From the NCBI GenBank assembly GCA_965224575.1, contig CBDCZQ010000006.1, positions 2,976,001-3,040,000 of the forward strand: a stretch of DNA of 64,000 nucleotides. The letters run 5' to 3'. The position numbers were made by a program, and so were the translations under genes. The notes beneath the pieces are model-generated. The model did no database searches and was not told the origin of the DNA. It was given only the letters and a program-made list of their open reading frames with translations. Shown piece after piece: positions 28,103-36,960 of the stretch; positions within the stretch are counted from its first letter, which is position 1, and the number at the start of each line of letters is the position of its first letter. Source of the DNA: QPIN01 sp965224575 (GTDB taxonomy: Bacteria; Pseudomonadota; Gammaproteobacteria; Methylococcales; Methylomonadaceae).

Positions 28103-28108
28103 TATAAT
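28103..28108 (+). promoter_or_regulatory. Probable -10 of the nir operon
   Basis: Perfect TATAAT 28 bases before the nirN ATG. No good -35 is found at the proper distance (it would fall on the end of element C), suggesting activator dependence. No clear FNR/DNR site was identified. AGGAAA at about 28127 is the ribosome site. Confidence 0.4.
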
Positions 28109-28136
28109 ATTTCACAGGAAAAGAATAGGAAATAAA

Positions 28137-29699
28137 ATGAAAATAATAATTCTATTGAATAGATCATTTTTAGTGAGTATTACTGCTTTACTTTTAATGT
28201 CGGCAAGTATTCAGGCCGACAGTTCAAATAATATGCATCAACTATATCAGGATAATTGTGCTAGTTGTCACGGCTCAGACCATGGTGGATATTTGGCACC
28301 TGCATTAAATTCAGAAACACTAAAAGGACGAAGTCCTACAGCTTTACGGTCTTTGATTATGACGGGTAGTTTTGAAACTTTAATGCCTCCTTTCTTCGGT
28401 CGGCTGAGTGATCAAGAAATTCGCGCAATGGTTAAACATCTGCAATCTACACCTAAGCTAGATAACCCTCCATGGACGATTAAAGATATGAAGGCATCTT
28501 TGAAAGTCTACGTCAAGGATGAAAGTAAATTGCCGTCAAAGCCGACTTATCAAATTGATAGTATGGATGATTTGATAGGTGTTGCTGCACGTGGAAAATA
28601 TGGTCGTGGAAAAGCTTCAAAAGCTGTTTTTATAAATAGTAAAACACATAAAATAGTGGGTGAAATAGAAACGGGTACAGCAGCACATATTATTGATTTT
28701 GATCCAGCGAATGAGCGTTGGGCTTATGTTAAAACAGATACGGCTGAAATATTTAAAGTTGATTTGTATTCTATGAAAGCTGTTCGTAGTATTAAGACTG
28801 GTTTTAATGGGCCCGCCTTAGGTGTTTCCCGTGATGGTAAACACGTTATGGCAGGATCATTTGTTCCACATAATGCTGTGATTCTAAATTCTGACCTTGA
28901 GCCTTTAAAGTTGCTTGAACTTGAGGGTGTTGATCCTGATGGAAAAAAGGTGACATCCGATTCAGGTATGATTATTGGAACACCTTATGCTGATGTTTTT
29001 GCGATTGCTTTAGAAAATGCAGGGCAAGTTTGGGTTGTTGATTTAAAAGATGGCTTTCCTATCACAAAAATAAAAAATGTTGGCAGGCATTTGCATGATG
29101 CCTTTTTAACTCATAAAGGGCGTAAGTTAATGGTTGCCTCTTATGATGATAGTGTAGTTATAGCGATTGACTTAAAAGATCGTAAAATTATCAAAAAATT
29201 AAAAGCGGGTTGTGTTCCTCATGTGGGTGGCGGTTCAGCAGTTAAAGTCAACGGTCGTACCTTAGGTTTTGGGACAAACTTTGGAACCTGTGAAAAAACA
29301 GTTGTCAGCGTTTGGGATTTGGATAAAATGGAACTGATTAAACAAGTTCCTGTTTCTGGGGGAACGGAATCACCTGCTGCACATGCTAATGCACCTTATG
29401 TTGCTGTTGATATTATTACTAAAGACAGACGGGCTCGTACCATTCAGTTGATTGATAAAAAGTCATTAGAAGTTGTTAAAACACTGGATGTAGGGGGACA
29501 TGCTTATTTTCCTGAATATAGTGCTGATGGTAAATATCTTTACGTTAGTGCTGGTTATTCTGGGGATGAGGTGGTTGTTTATGATTCAACGTCACTCAAG
29601 AAAAAAGCATCAATACAAATGGAAAGCCCCGCCGGTATCTTTTCAAGAGGTCGTGTTAAATATATGACTCGTGGATTATCACCTGATGAAATGGAGTAA
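28137..29699 (+). CDS. nirN: NirN-like dihydro-heme d1 dehydrogenase
   Basis: 520 residues: signal peptide (1-27), cytochrome c domain with CASCH (Cys41, Cys44, His45) and a C-terminal eight-bladed d1-type propeller. NirN oxidises dihydro-heme d1 in the periplasm and hands the cofactor on to the nitrite reductase. The axial His of the d1 site is kept (TAAHIIDFD, His185). Of the two catalytic His of NirS, only that in HLHDAF remains; the other position reads ALENAG. With the end PAGIFSRGRV this favours NirN over NirS. First gene of a tight nine-gene operon. Confidence 0.75.
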   Translation: MKIIILLNRSFLVSITALLLMSASIQADSSNNMHQLYQDNCASCHGSDHGGYLAPALNSETLKGRSPTALRSLIMTGSFETLMPPFFGRLSDQEIRAMVKHLQSTPKLDNPPWTIKDMKASLKVYVKDESKLPSKPTYQIDSMDDLIGVAARGKYGRGKASKAVFINSKTHKIVGEIETGTAAHIIDFDPANERWAYVKTDTAEIFKVDLYSMKAVRSIKTGFNGPALGVSRDGKHVMAGSFVPHNAVILNSDLEPLKLLELEGVDPDGKKVTSDSGMIIGTPYADVFAIALENAGQVWVVDLKDGFPITKIKNVGRHLHDAFLTHKGRKLMVASYDDSVVIAIDLKDRKIIKKLKAGCVPHVGGGSAVKVNGRTLGFGTNFGTCEKTVVSVWDLDKMELIKQVPVSGGTESPAAHANAPYVAVDIITKDRRARTIQLIDKKSLEVVKTLDVGGHAYFPEYSADGKYLYVSAGYSGDEVVVYDSTSLKKKASIQMESPAGIFSRGRVKYMTRGLSPDEME

Positions 29700-29703
29700 G
29701 ACG

Positions 29704-30018
29704 ATGAGGACACTCTGTTTTTTAATAATAACTTTTTCTAGTCTTGTTTTTTCATCCATCACACAGGCTGCTAGTATTTATGCGGGAAAATCAAAAGCTG
29801 CTGCTGTTTGTTCCCAATGTCATGGTGTTAGAGCATCTAGCTCAGAATCTCCTTTTCCACCCTTGGCTGGGCGTGATGAGGAATATATTAAAAAAGCCTT
29901 AAAGCAATATCGGGATAAAACTCGAATTTCAGAAATTATGAATAATATTGCTGCTTCTTTAACAGATAAGGATATTAATAATATTGCTAATTATTACAGT
30001 CGACTAAAAGTCGAATGA
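29704..30018 (+). CDS. Small c-type cytochrome of the nir operon
   Basis: 104 residues from the ATG at 29704 (GGAG 8 bases before). Signal peptide (about 1-23) and one class I cytochrome c domain, CSQCH near residue 37, with PPLAGR and a C-terminal helix ending NIANYYSRLK; resembles single-domain cytochromes of the c553/c4 group. It probably carries electrons to or from NirN or a nitrite reductase. The stop overlaps the next start (ATGA). An earlier in-frame start within nirN is unlikely since the signal peptide begins here. Confidence 0.8.
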   Translation: MRTLCFLIITFSSLVFSSITQAASIYAGKSKAAAVCSQCHGVRASSSESPFPPLAGRDEEYIKKALKQYRDKTRISEIMNNIAASLTDKDINNIANYYSRLKVE

Positions 30019-30317
30019 GGTATGTCATTATTGGACTATTTTTTTTTACTAGTGCAATAGCTAATGAGCCGAGTGAAGAAAGGCAACAAGAATTACGTAA
30101 TATGCTTGCTCATGATTGTGGGTCTTGCCATGGATTATTACTTAAAGGGGGGCTTGGCCCGTCTTTATTAATGGATGCAATAGCTAATAAAACAGATGAG
30201 TTTCTTGTGAAAACTATTTTAGAAGGCAGAAAAGGGACAGCTATGCCGCCCTGGAAGCCTTTTCTCACTGAACAAGAAACCCTTTGGATCGTTCAAAAAC
30301 TTCTTAAACAGCCATAA
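30015..30317 (+). CDS. nirC: Cytochrome c55X
   Basis: 100 residues with a signal peptide (1-16) and one heme site CGSCH in DCGSCHGLLLKGGLGP, then TAMPPWKPFLT, which gives the likely axial Met. This pattern is that of NirC, a periplasmic electron carrier needed for heme d1 assembly or its final oxidation. It overlaps both neighbours by 1-4 bases, so the operon is translationally coupled. Confidence 0.88.
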   Translation: MRYVIIGLFFFTSAIANEPSEERQQELRNMLAHDCGSCHGLLLKGGLGPSLLMDAIANKTDEFLVKTILEGRKGTAMPPWKPFLTEQETLWIVQKLLKQP

Positions 30318-31480
30318 TGCATAGATTATTATCCATATTAATACTACTGTTAAGTTTTAATATTCATGCGGAATTACGTGCAACGGGTGATTTAGGGCTA
30401 GTGATAGAACGTGCGAATAATAGTGCCCTTATTATTAATACCAGTAAAAAATCTACACTTGCCCGAATTGAATCATTAGGCGATTTATCCCATGCTTCCG
30501 TAGTCTTTTCTCGTGATCAACGCTATGCCTTTATTTTCGGTAGAGATGGTGGCTTAAGCAAAATTGATTTGCTACAAAATAAAGTCGAAAAACGAATTAT
30601 TCAGGCAGGCAATAGTATTGGTGGTGCCATTTCACAAGATGGTCGTTTAATTGCAGTTTCAAATTATACCCCTGGGGGTATTAAAATATTTTCGACAGAA
30701 ACCCTGCAATTAGTGGCTGATATTCCTGCCAAATATGATAATAATAAGCTTTCTAAAGTGGTAGGGTTAGTTGATGCACCCAATCAGCAATTTATATTTA
30801 GTTTATTCGATGCGGGTGAAATTTGGTTGGTTGATATGAATAATCCTAACAAACCAGCCATAAAAAAATTTAGAGGCGTTGGCCAACAACCTTATGATGC
30901 CTTGTTAACACCTGATGGCCGATACTATATTTCTGGTCTGTTTGGTGAGCAGGGTTTAGCTTTATTAGATTTATGGAATTTAGAAGGTGGTGTTAAACGG
31001 ATTTTATCTGATTATGGCAAAGAAGATGAAAAAAGACCTGTTTATAAAATGCCTCATTTAGAAGGTTGGGCTATAGCGGGAGACTTTATGTTGATACCTG
31101 CTATAGGTCGGCATGAAGTATTAGTTATTGATAAACACCAGTGGACGCTAGTAAAACGTATTCCTGTAGCAGGACAGCCTGTCTTTGTTATGGCTCGACC
31201 TGATGGAAGGCATATCTGGGTAAATTTTGCTTTTCCAGATAATCAACAACTACAAATCATTGACGCTAAAGACTTATCCATCATCCAGTCTTTAAGGCCT
31301 GGCAAAGCGGTTTTACATATGGAATTTACACCACGAGGTGAAGAAGTCTGGGTTTCAGTTCGAGATGATAACCAAGTTGTTGTTTATGACACCAATAGTT
31401 TTAAAGAAGTAAAACGCTTAGCAGCTGAAAAACCAAGCGGTATTTTTTTTAGCTCACGCGCAAATAAAATTGGCATGTAA
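30317..31480 (+). CDS. nirF: Heme d1 biosynthesis protein NirF
   Basis: 387 residues, propeller of the same fold as the d1 domain of NirS/NirN but lacking the cytochrome domain. Signal peptide about 1-19 (FNIHAEL). The shared motifs IFSLFDAGEIWLVD, QQPYDALLTPDGRYYISGLFG and the end PSGIFFSSRANKIG are those of NirF, which acts on a heme d1 precursor in the periplasm. The start overlaps the nirC stop (TAATG); the next gene begins 2 bases after its stop. Confidence 0.92.
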   Translation: MHRLLSILILLLSFNIHAELRATGDLGLVIERANNSALIINTSKKSTLARIESLGDLSHASVVFSRDQRYAFIFGRDGGLSKIDLLQNKVEKRIIQAGNSIGGAISQDGRLIAVSNYTPGGIKIFSTETLQLVADIPAKYDNNKLSKVVGLVDAPNQQFIFSLFDAGEIWLVDMNNPNKPAIKKFRGVGQQPYDALLTPDGRYYISGLFGEQGLALLDLWNLEGGVKRILSDYGKEDEKRPVYKMPHLEGWAIAGDFMLIPAIGRHEVLVIDKHQWTLVKRIPVAGQPVFVMARPDGRHIWVNFAFPDNQQLQIIDAKDLSIIQSLRPGKAVLHMEFTPRGEEVWVSVRDDNQVVVYDTNSFKEVKRLAAEKPSGIFFSSRANKIGM

Positions 31481-31482
31481 TT

Positions 31483-31938
31483 ATGTTTACCTCAATGCAG
31501 AAAAAATTGCTCAATAATTATCAGCAAGATTTTCCTCTTTCATCCACACCTTATAAAGACATTGCATTATCTTTAGGAGTTTCTGAAGATGATATTCTAT
31601 TGGTATTTAGTGAATTAAAAAATGAAAAATTTATTAATCGAATTGGATCAATTATTACGCCTAATTTGATTGGTACAAGTTCTTTAATTGCCATGGCTAT
31701 TCCAGAAAATCAATTGCAATCAGTCGCTAATATTGTCAGTAGCTATCCCGAAGTTAATCATAATTATGAAAGAGATAACCGGTTTAACCTATGGTTTGTG
31801 TTAATAGCAAAGAATGAGGGTGATTTACAATCAATCATTGAAGCAATTGAAATAGAGGCAGGCTTCAAAACGATGCAGCTACCTTTAATAGCAGATTATT
31901 TTATTAATTTAGGTTTTGATATAGACTTTGATGATTGA
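31483..31938 (+). CDS. nirD: Siroheme decarboxylase subunit NirD type
   Basis: 151 residues of the AsnC/Lrp-like family that decarboxylates siroheme to didecarboxysiroheme. Winged-helix part (about 10-65) followed by the RAM-like domain with HNYERDNRFNLWFVLIA, the D/G-type signature (HNYxR...NLWFV). It is one of four related genes in order, alternating with the L/H type, and overlaps the next gene by 11 bases. Assignment as NirD rather than NirG rests on position. Confidence 0.85.
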   Translation: MFTSMQKKLLNNYQQDFPLSSTPYKDIALSLGVSEDDILLVFSELKNEKFINRIGSIITPNLIGTSSLIAMAIPENQLQSVANIVSSYPEVNHNYERDNRFNLWFVLIAKNEGDLQSIIEAIEIEAGFKTMQLPLIADYFINLGFDIDFDD

Positions 31939-32440
31939 TTTTATTGATCGTCAATTGGTTGAGTTGTTACAAAAAGGGTTGGCAATTGTATCAAGACCCT
32001 ATGCTTTAATTGGGCAACAGCTTGATATTTCTGAAGAAGAGGTTATTACGCGCTTATCTGCACTGAAACAGTTAGGCTTAATTAAACGGCTGGGCGTTAT
32101 TGTTAATCATCGAAAACTGGGTTATTGTGCTAATGCAATGGTTGTTTTTGATGTGCCTGATCACTTGGTTGGACAAATTTCTGGGCATGTTTGCCAATTT
32201 GATTTTGTGAACCTTTGCTATTTACGCCCAAGACATGGAGAGCAATGGCCTTATAATCTATATTGCATGATACACGGTAAAAACAGAGAAAAAGTGTTGC
32301 AACAGCTAGAGCACTTAATTAATTCATGTGGTTTGTCATCCATTAACTATGAAATATTATTTAGCAAAAAATGTTTTAAACAGCGGTCTGCTTTATACAA
32401 CGCTAGTTTAGAACAGGGAAAAGTGTTGTCTGATGAATGA
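31928..32440 (+). CDS. nirL: Siroheme decarboxylase subunit NirL type
   Basis: 170 residues, same fold, with the L/H-type signature CYLRPRHGEQWPYNLYCMIHG. The L-type chain supplies residues that with the D-type chain form the active heterodimer. A C-terminal tail of about 20 residues (KCFKQRSALYNASLEQ) extends past the usual end. Overlaps nirG by 8 bases. Confidence 0.85.
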   Translation: MMIDFIDRQLVELLQKGLAIVSRPYALIGQQLDISEEEVITRLSALKQLGLIKRLGVIVNHRKLGYCANAMVVFDVPDHLVGQISGHVCQFDFVNLCYLRPRHGEQWPYNLYCMIHGKNREKVLQQLEHLINSCGLSSINYEILFSKKCFKQRSALYNASLEQGKVLSDE

Positions 32441-32876
32441 GATTGACAAAAAAATTATTAATTACCTTCAAAATGGATTTCCTGTTTGTGAATCACCTTA
32501 TCAAGTTATTTCCGAAGAGCTGGGCTTAACTGAAACAGTCCTAATCGAACGACTGAAGTTGTTATTGGAAACGGGAGTGCTTTCACGTTTTGGTCCACTT
32601 TATCATGCAGAAAAGATGGGAGGTGAATTGACTCTAGCAGCCGTTAAAGTACCTCAAGAGAGTTTTGAACAGGTTGCAGAAACAATAAATGCATTGCCTG
32701 AAGTTGCACACAATTATGCAAGAAACCATGAGTTAAATATGTGGTTTGTTATCGCGACTGATCAATCAAAAAAAATAACCAAAGTCATTCAAGATATTGA
32801 ACAGAAAACAGGTTTATCCGTCTATAACATGCCTAAAATAAGAGAATATTTTGTGGGTCTTAAATTGGAAGCTTAA
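32433..32876 (+). CDS. nirG: Siroheme decarboxylase subunit NirG type
   Basis: 147 residues with the D/G signature HNYARNHELNMWFVIA and a winged helix before it. It forms the second D/L-like pair with nirH. The stop overlaps the nirH start (TAATG). Distinction from NirD is by gene order. Confidence 0.85.
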   Translation: MNEIDKKIINYLQNGFPVCESPYQVISEELGLTETVLIERLKLLLETGVLSRFGPLYHAEKMGGELTLAAVKVPQESFEQVAETINALPEVAHNYARNHELNMWFVIATDQSKKITKVIQDIEQKTGLSVYNMPKIREYFVGLKLEA

Positions 32877-33352
32877 TGGCAATTGATGAGATAGATCGAC
32901 AGATTATTGCAGTAACGCAAACAGGCTTACCATTAACACCAAAACCTTATCAAACAATTGCTGATTCTATAGGTATTAGTGATGAAGTTGTCATGCAAAA
33001 AATCGTAGTGATGCAGGAGCAGGGTATTATTCGTAGGATAGCTGCTGTTCCTAATCATTATCGGTTAGGCTATAAATTTAATGGGATGACGGTCTGGAAT
33101 ATTGAAGATAAGCACATTGATGAAATGGGAGAACGTATTGGACAGTTAAATTTTGTTAGTCATTGTTATCATCGTCCAAGGCACCTACCAGAATGGCCTT
33201 ACAATTTATTTGCCATGATACATAGTAAAACAGAAGAGGGTGTTAAGAGACAACAACAAATTATAGCTGATTTGTTAGGTCAATATAATTTAGGACAAGA
33301 TGTGTTGTATAGCACACGTATTTTAAAAAAAACAGGCCTGAGGATAAGTTAG
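32876..33352 (+). CDS. nirH: Siroheme decarboxylase subunit NirH type
   Basis: 158 residues with the L/H signature CYHRPRHLPEWPYNLFAMIHS. As in Pseudomonas, all four subunits are separate genes rather than the fused NirDL form. Five bases separate it from nirJ. Confidence 0.85.
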   Translation: MAIDEIDRQIIAVTQTGLPLTPKPYQTIADSIGISDEVVMQKIVVMQEQGIIRRIAAVPNHYRLGYKFNGMTVWNIEDKHIDEMGERIGQLNFVSHCYHRPRHLPEWPYNLFAMIHSKTEEGVKRQQQIIADLLGQYNLGQDVLYSTRILKKTGLRIS

Positions 33353-33357
33353 GCATT

Positions 33358-34518
33358 ATGTTTAGATTAAGCCAATATATGCGCGAAGTGTTGAACCCAA
33401 CACCTATAAAACCGATGCAAAAACCCTCAGGCCCTGTTGTTATCTGGAATATAATCCGTCGCTGTAACTTAACTTGTAAGCATTGTTATACCACTTCGGC
33501 AAATGTGAATTTTCCAGGGGAATTAACAACGCCAGAGATCTATACTGTAATGGATGAATTAAAGCGGTTTAAAGTTCCTGTGTTGATTTTGTCGGGGGGG
33601 GAACCTCTATTACACCCAGATATATTTAATATTTCTCATCGAGCTAAATCAATGGGTTTTTATGTTGCACTTTCCAGTAATGGCACATTAATTACTCAAC
33701 AAAATATTGCTCAAATAGCCGAGGTTAATTATCAGTATGTAGGGGTTAGTCTTGATGGAATTGGAGTAACACATGATAAATTTAGACAAAAAAAAGGTTC
33801 ATTTTCTGAATCATTAAAGGGTATTGGTTTATGCAGAGATAATGGTATTAAAGCGGGTGTCCGGTTTACCTTAACTCAAGATAATGTGAATGATTTTCCT
33901 GCTATGTTGAAACTAATGGATGTTGAAGATATTGATAAGTTTTATTTATCACATCTGAATTATGGAGGACGGGGAAATAAAAACCGGAAACTTGATGCTG
34001 CTTTTAAAATGACACGTAATGTGATGAATCAGTTGTTTGAACAATGCTTAAAATGGGAGCAGAAAGGTGTAGAACGAGAAGTTGTCACAGGTAATAATGA
34101 TGCGGATGCTGTTTATTTTTTACATTGGGTGAAAAAAAATTATCCAAATCAAGTGTCCCACATTAAAGAAAAGTTAGAGCAATGGGGCGGCAATTCATCG
34201 GGTGTTAATGTTGCCAATATTGATAACTTAGGCAATGTACATCCCGATACTTTTTGGTGGAATTATAACTTAGGCAATGTTAAAGACAGAGCATTTTCAG
34301 ATATTTGGCACGATACCTCAGATCCATTAATGGATGGTTTAAAATCATCTCCAAGACCATTGAAAGGCCGTTGTGGCACATGTGATTACCAGAAAATATG
34401 CAACGGTAATACACGAGTACGTGCGCAACAAATATATCAGGATCCTTGGCAAGAAGACCCTGGGTGTTACTTGGATGATTTGGAAGTTTCGGCTTTTAGA
34501 GCGTTAGGTTCGGGCTAA
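33358..34518 (+). CDS. nirJ: Radical SAM heme d1 synthase NirJ
   Basis: 386 residues. The radical SAM site is Cys36, Cys40, Cys43 (RRCNLTCKHC), followed by LILSGGEPLLHPD. A C-terminal SPASM-type cysteine group (CGTCDYQKIC...GC near 340-375) would hold a second iron-sulfur cluster. NirJ removes propionate groups of didecarboxysiroheme and introduces the oxo groups of heme d1. Last gene of the operon. nirE, which makes the precorrin-2 precursor, is not in the window. Confidence 0.93.
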   Translation: MFRLSQYMREVLNPTPIKPMQKPSGPVVIWNIIRRCNLTCKHCYTTSANVNFPGELTTPEIYTVMDELKRFKVPVLILSGGEPLLHPDIFNISHRAKSMGFYVALSSNGTLITQQNIAQIAEVNYQYVGVSLDGIGVTHDKFRQKKGSFSESLKGIGLCRDNGIKAGVRFTLTQDNVNDFPAMLKLMDVEDIDKFYLSHLNYGGRGNKNRKLDAAFKMTRNVMNQLFEQCLKWEQKGVEREVVTGNNDADAVYFLHWVKKNYPNQVSHIKEKLEQWGGNSSGVNVANIDNLGNVHPDTFWWNYNLGNVKDRAFSDIWHDTSDPLMDGLKSSPRPLKGRCGTCDYQKICNGNTRVRAQQIYQDPWQEDPGCYLDDLEVSAFRALGSG

Positions 34519-34529
34519 GTACTCTCAAA

Positions 34530-34730
34530 TTATGATTTTAAAGACAATAACTCTGTGCGTCCTTCCATTGTAAAGTCAAGTTTATCTTCTTTAGCTAACC
34601 AACCAATGGCTCTTTGAATTTCATTTTTATTTAACCCTGCTTCTTTTGCTACTTTTGAAACACTAGCAGCTCCATTTTTATCAAGGTATTCCCAAATTTT
34701 TCCTGCACTATCACCTATACTATTTGACAT
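34530..34730 (-). CDS. Small winged-helix protein
   Basis: 66 residues forming a single winged-helix domain (GKIWEYLDKNGAASVSKVAKEA then RAIGWLAKEDKL), as in the DUF2582-type family. It is convergent with nirJ (11-base gap) and lies 22 bases downstream of minE on the same strand, so it may ride on the min mRNA. No target is suggested by the sequence. Confidence 0.7.
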   Translation of the reverse strand: MSNSIGDSAGKIWEYLDKNGAASVSKVAKEAGLNKNEIQRAIGWLAKEDKLDFTMEGRTELLSLKS

Positions 34731-34752
34731 ATTTTTCTCTTTAATAAGTTAG

Positions 34753-35055
34753 TTACTTTTTATTTCTTTTTTTGTTTGGTTTTTCTTTACTTTTTTCTTC
34801 ACTTTTTTCTTCAGGTAAAATTATATTAAGTTCTAATACTTCTTGATCATCATCTTGTTCAAAATTTACTGAAAGATCACCTTGATCAACATTGATATAT
34901 TTCTGGATAACTGCAAGTAACTCTTGTTGTAGTTGTGGTAAATATGACGGTTGATTTTTAGATGAACGTTCGTGAGCAACAAGAATTTGCAATCTTTCTT
35001 TTGCAATAGAGGCTGATTTAGGTTTAGATGATCTAAAATAGTCCAGTAAACTCAT
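34753..35055 (-). CDS. minE: Cell-division topological factor MinE
   Basis: 100 residues. The N-terminal membrane-targeting stretch MSLLDYFRS and the anti-MinCD helix with AKERLQILVAHER are visible, followed by the dimerisation domain (PSYLPQLQQELLAVIQKYI). The tail is longer than usual and is almost all Lys/Glu/Ser (EEKSEEKSKEKPNKKRNKK). MinE drives the pole-to-pole oscillation of MinD. The start overlaps the minD stop by one base. Confidence 0.95.
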   Translation of the reverse strand: MSLLDYFRSSKPKSASIAKERLQILVAHERSSKNQPSYLPQLQQELLAVIQKYINVDQGDLSVNFEQDDDQEVLELNIILPEEKSEEKSKEKPNKKRNKK

Positions 35056-35867
35056 TATTTTCCTCCAAACAATCTACTAAACAAGCCTCTTTTCTCCTCA
35101 TTGATAAATCGATGGGGTGTATTTTCACCTAAATAGCGTGAGACAACATCAGCGTAGGCTTGTCCAGCATTACTCTCTTCATCAAGAATTACAGGGTTAC
35201 CAGAGTTAGATGCATTCAAAACAGCCTTTGATTCAGGGATCACACCGAGTAAATGTAGTGAAAGAATATCTTGAACATCTTCAACACTTAACATTTCGCC
35301 AATTTTTACTCTTTTTGGGGAGTACCGAGTCAGAAGTAAATACTCTTTAATCGGCTCTTCATCATTAGTCGCTCTTTTGGATTTACTGGCTAAAATACCC
35401 AGCATGCGATCAGAATCTCTTACCGAAGCAACTTCTGGGTTTGTTACCACAATAGCATCATCAGCAAAATACATGGCTAAATTTGCACCACGTTCAATAC
35501 CTGCAGGTGAATCACAAACAATGTACTTAAAGTCTTTGGCTAGGTCATCTAAAACTTTACCCACACCTTCTTGAGTTAGTGCATCTTTATCACGCGTTTG
35601 GGAGGCTGGTAAAATAAATAGCTTGTCACAGCGTTTATCTTTAATAAGTGCTTGTTTTAATGTTGATTCACCATTAATGACATTAACAAAATCATAAACA
35701 ACTCGTCGCTCACAACCCATAATGAGATCAAGATTTCGAAGACCTACATCAAAATCAATAACTGCTGTTTTATGGCCTTTTTTTGCTAGCCCCATGGCAA
35801 TAGCAGCACTTGTAGTTGTTTTTCCTACGCCACCTTTTCCTGATGTTACGACAATAATTCTAGCCAA
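35055..35867 (-). CDS. minD: Septum-site ATPase MinD
   Basis: 270 residues. Deviant Walker A KGGVGKTT with both Lys11 and Lys16, switch regions VIDFDVGLRNLD and CDSPAGIE, and a C-terminal amphipathic helix (RGLFSRLFG) for membrane binding. It binds MinC to block FtsZ rings away from midcell. Second gene of minCDE. Confidence 0.97.
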   Translation of the reverse strand: MARIIVVTSGKGGVGKTTTSAAIAMGLAKKGHKTAVIDFDVGLRNLDLIMGCERRVVYDFVNVINGESTLKQALIKDKRCDKLFILPASQTRDKDALTQEGVGKVLDDLAKDFKYIVCDSPAGIERGANLAMYFADDAIVVTNPEVASVRDSDRMLGILASKSKRATNDEEPIKEYLLLTRYSPKRVKIGEMLSVEDVQDILSLHLLGVIPESKAVLNASNSGNPVILDEESNAGQAYADVVSRYLGENTPHRFINEEKRGLFSRLFGGK

Positions 35868-35918
35868 TGTTTTTGTCCTCTTTAATTGTAGTGATTGGAA
35901 ATGTCATTTTAATTTTCT

Positions 35919-36743
35919 CTACAGTTTTTCAATGATTAATGATTTTTTTTGTAAATAAATTTGTACAGGCTTCGTGTTTTCATCTTTGTCAATTTCTTCA
36001 CTAATTTTATAAGTACCCGCAATAGAAATAAGTTCAGCTTCTAGAGTCGTGCAAAATATACGGCTTTCAGTATTTCCTTGAACACCTGCTAACGCACGAC
36101 CTCTGAGTGCACCATAAATATGAATGCTCCCTTCAGCCATGATTTCAGCTCCCGCGCCGACATGTGATAATATCGTTAAATCTCCTTTCGCGTAAATTCG
36201 TTGACCAGAGCGAATGGGCTGAGCAATAAGCATATTCTCTACAAGAGGTGCCGAAGAGGAGTCAACTTCAGTTTTTGTATCTTCTTCTATCGGCGGAACG
36301 ATTTTCAGTTGATCTTTTTTATTGCTGCTATTTTTTAAGGTTGCACCCCGAATTGTGTGAACAGGTATTTTAAAAGATAATGCAATTTTGTTTTGTTCAG
36401 CATTACCACCACTAATACCAATTGGGATTAGTTTTTTAGCATATAAAAGTTCAATTAAAGCAGATAAATCAAGAGCAGGTTTTTGTTTTGGACAATCTTG
36501 CAAATCAATAAGCAATGCTGAATTTTTAAAGAATTCAGGGGCCAGCGAGATTTTTTCTTGCAACAAAATATCAATTTGTTTTAAATCGGCACTATAGATT
36601 GCTAAAACAGAAGTGCTAATGGAAGTGCTTTTAATTTCTAGTGCGTTTTTTTTATAAGTCTGAGCTTTTGTGTCCGTTGACATTAGCGATAGAATGTTAG
36701 ATGTAATTGGCGGAATAATATCATCTTTTTTTAGAAAAATCAT
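35919..36743 (-). CDS. minC: Septum-site inhibitor MinC
   Basis: The C-terminal beta-helix domain (RSGQRIYAKGDLTILSHVGAGAEIMAEGSIHIYG) is the FtsZ- and MinD-binding part; the N-terminal domain (about 25-120) blocks FtsZ polymers. The longest frame gives 274 residues, but the ATG at 36683 (MSTDTKA) gives the usual length and N-terminus; neither has a good ribosome site. A variable linker rich in Ser and charged residues separates the domains. First gene of minCDE. Confidence 0.93.
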   Translation of the reverse strand: MIFLKKDDIIPPITSNILSLMSTDTKAQTYKKNALEIKSTSISTSVLAIYSADLKQIDILLQEKISLAPEFFKNSALLIDLQDCPKQKPALDLSALIELLYAKKLIPIGISGGNAEQNKIALSFKIPVHTIRGATLKNSSNKKDQLKIVPPIEEDTKTEVDSSSAPLVENMLIAQPIRSGQRIYAKGDLTILSHVGAGAEIMAEGSIHIYGALRGRALAGVQGNTESRIFCTTLEAELISIAGTYKISEEIDKDENTKPVQIYLQKKSLIIEKL

Positions 36744-36960
36744 TTTCTAAACGATATTAGATGGCTTTTATGATTTATCAATATATGTGCGTTAATATAA
36801 AATGTTTGAGTTGTTTTTTTGATAGTGCTTATAAGAGTCTGAACAAGCTTTAGTTTTTTTAATTAAAGTGACAATAAATATTTTGTTAAATAGCCTTATA
36901 AATATTTTAGATCACTTATTATTTCGGTACTAAAGACTTTGTAAAAGCTGTTCGTCAAAT

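Noticed and set aside
28137..29699. Assignment as NirS nitrite reductase
   Set aside because: One of the two catalytic His is absent and the C-terminal end is of NirN/NirF type; NirN fits better.
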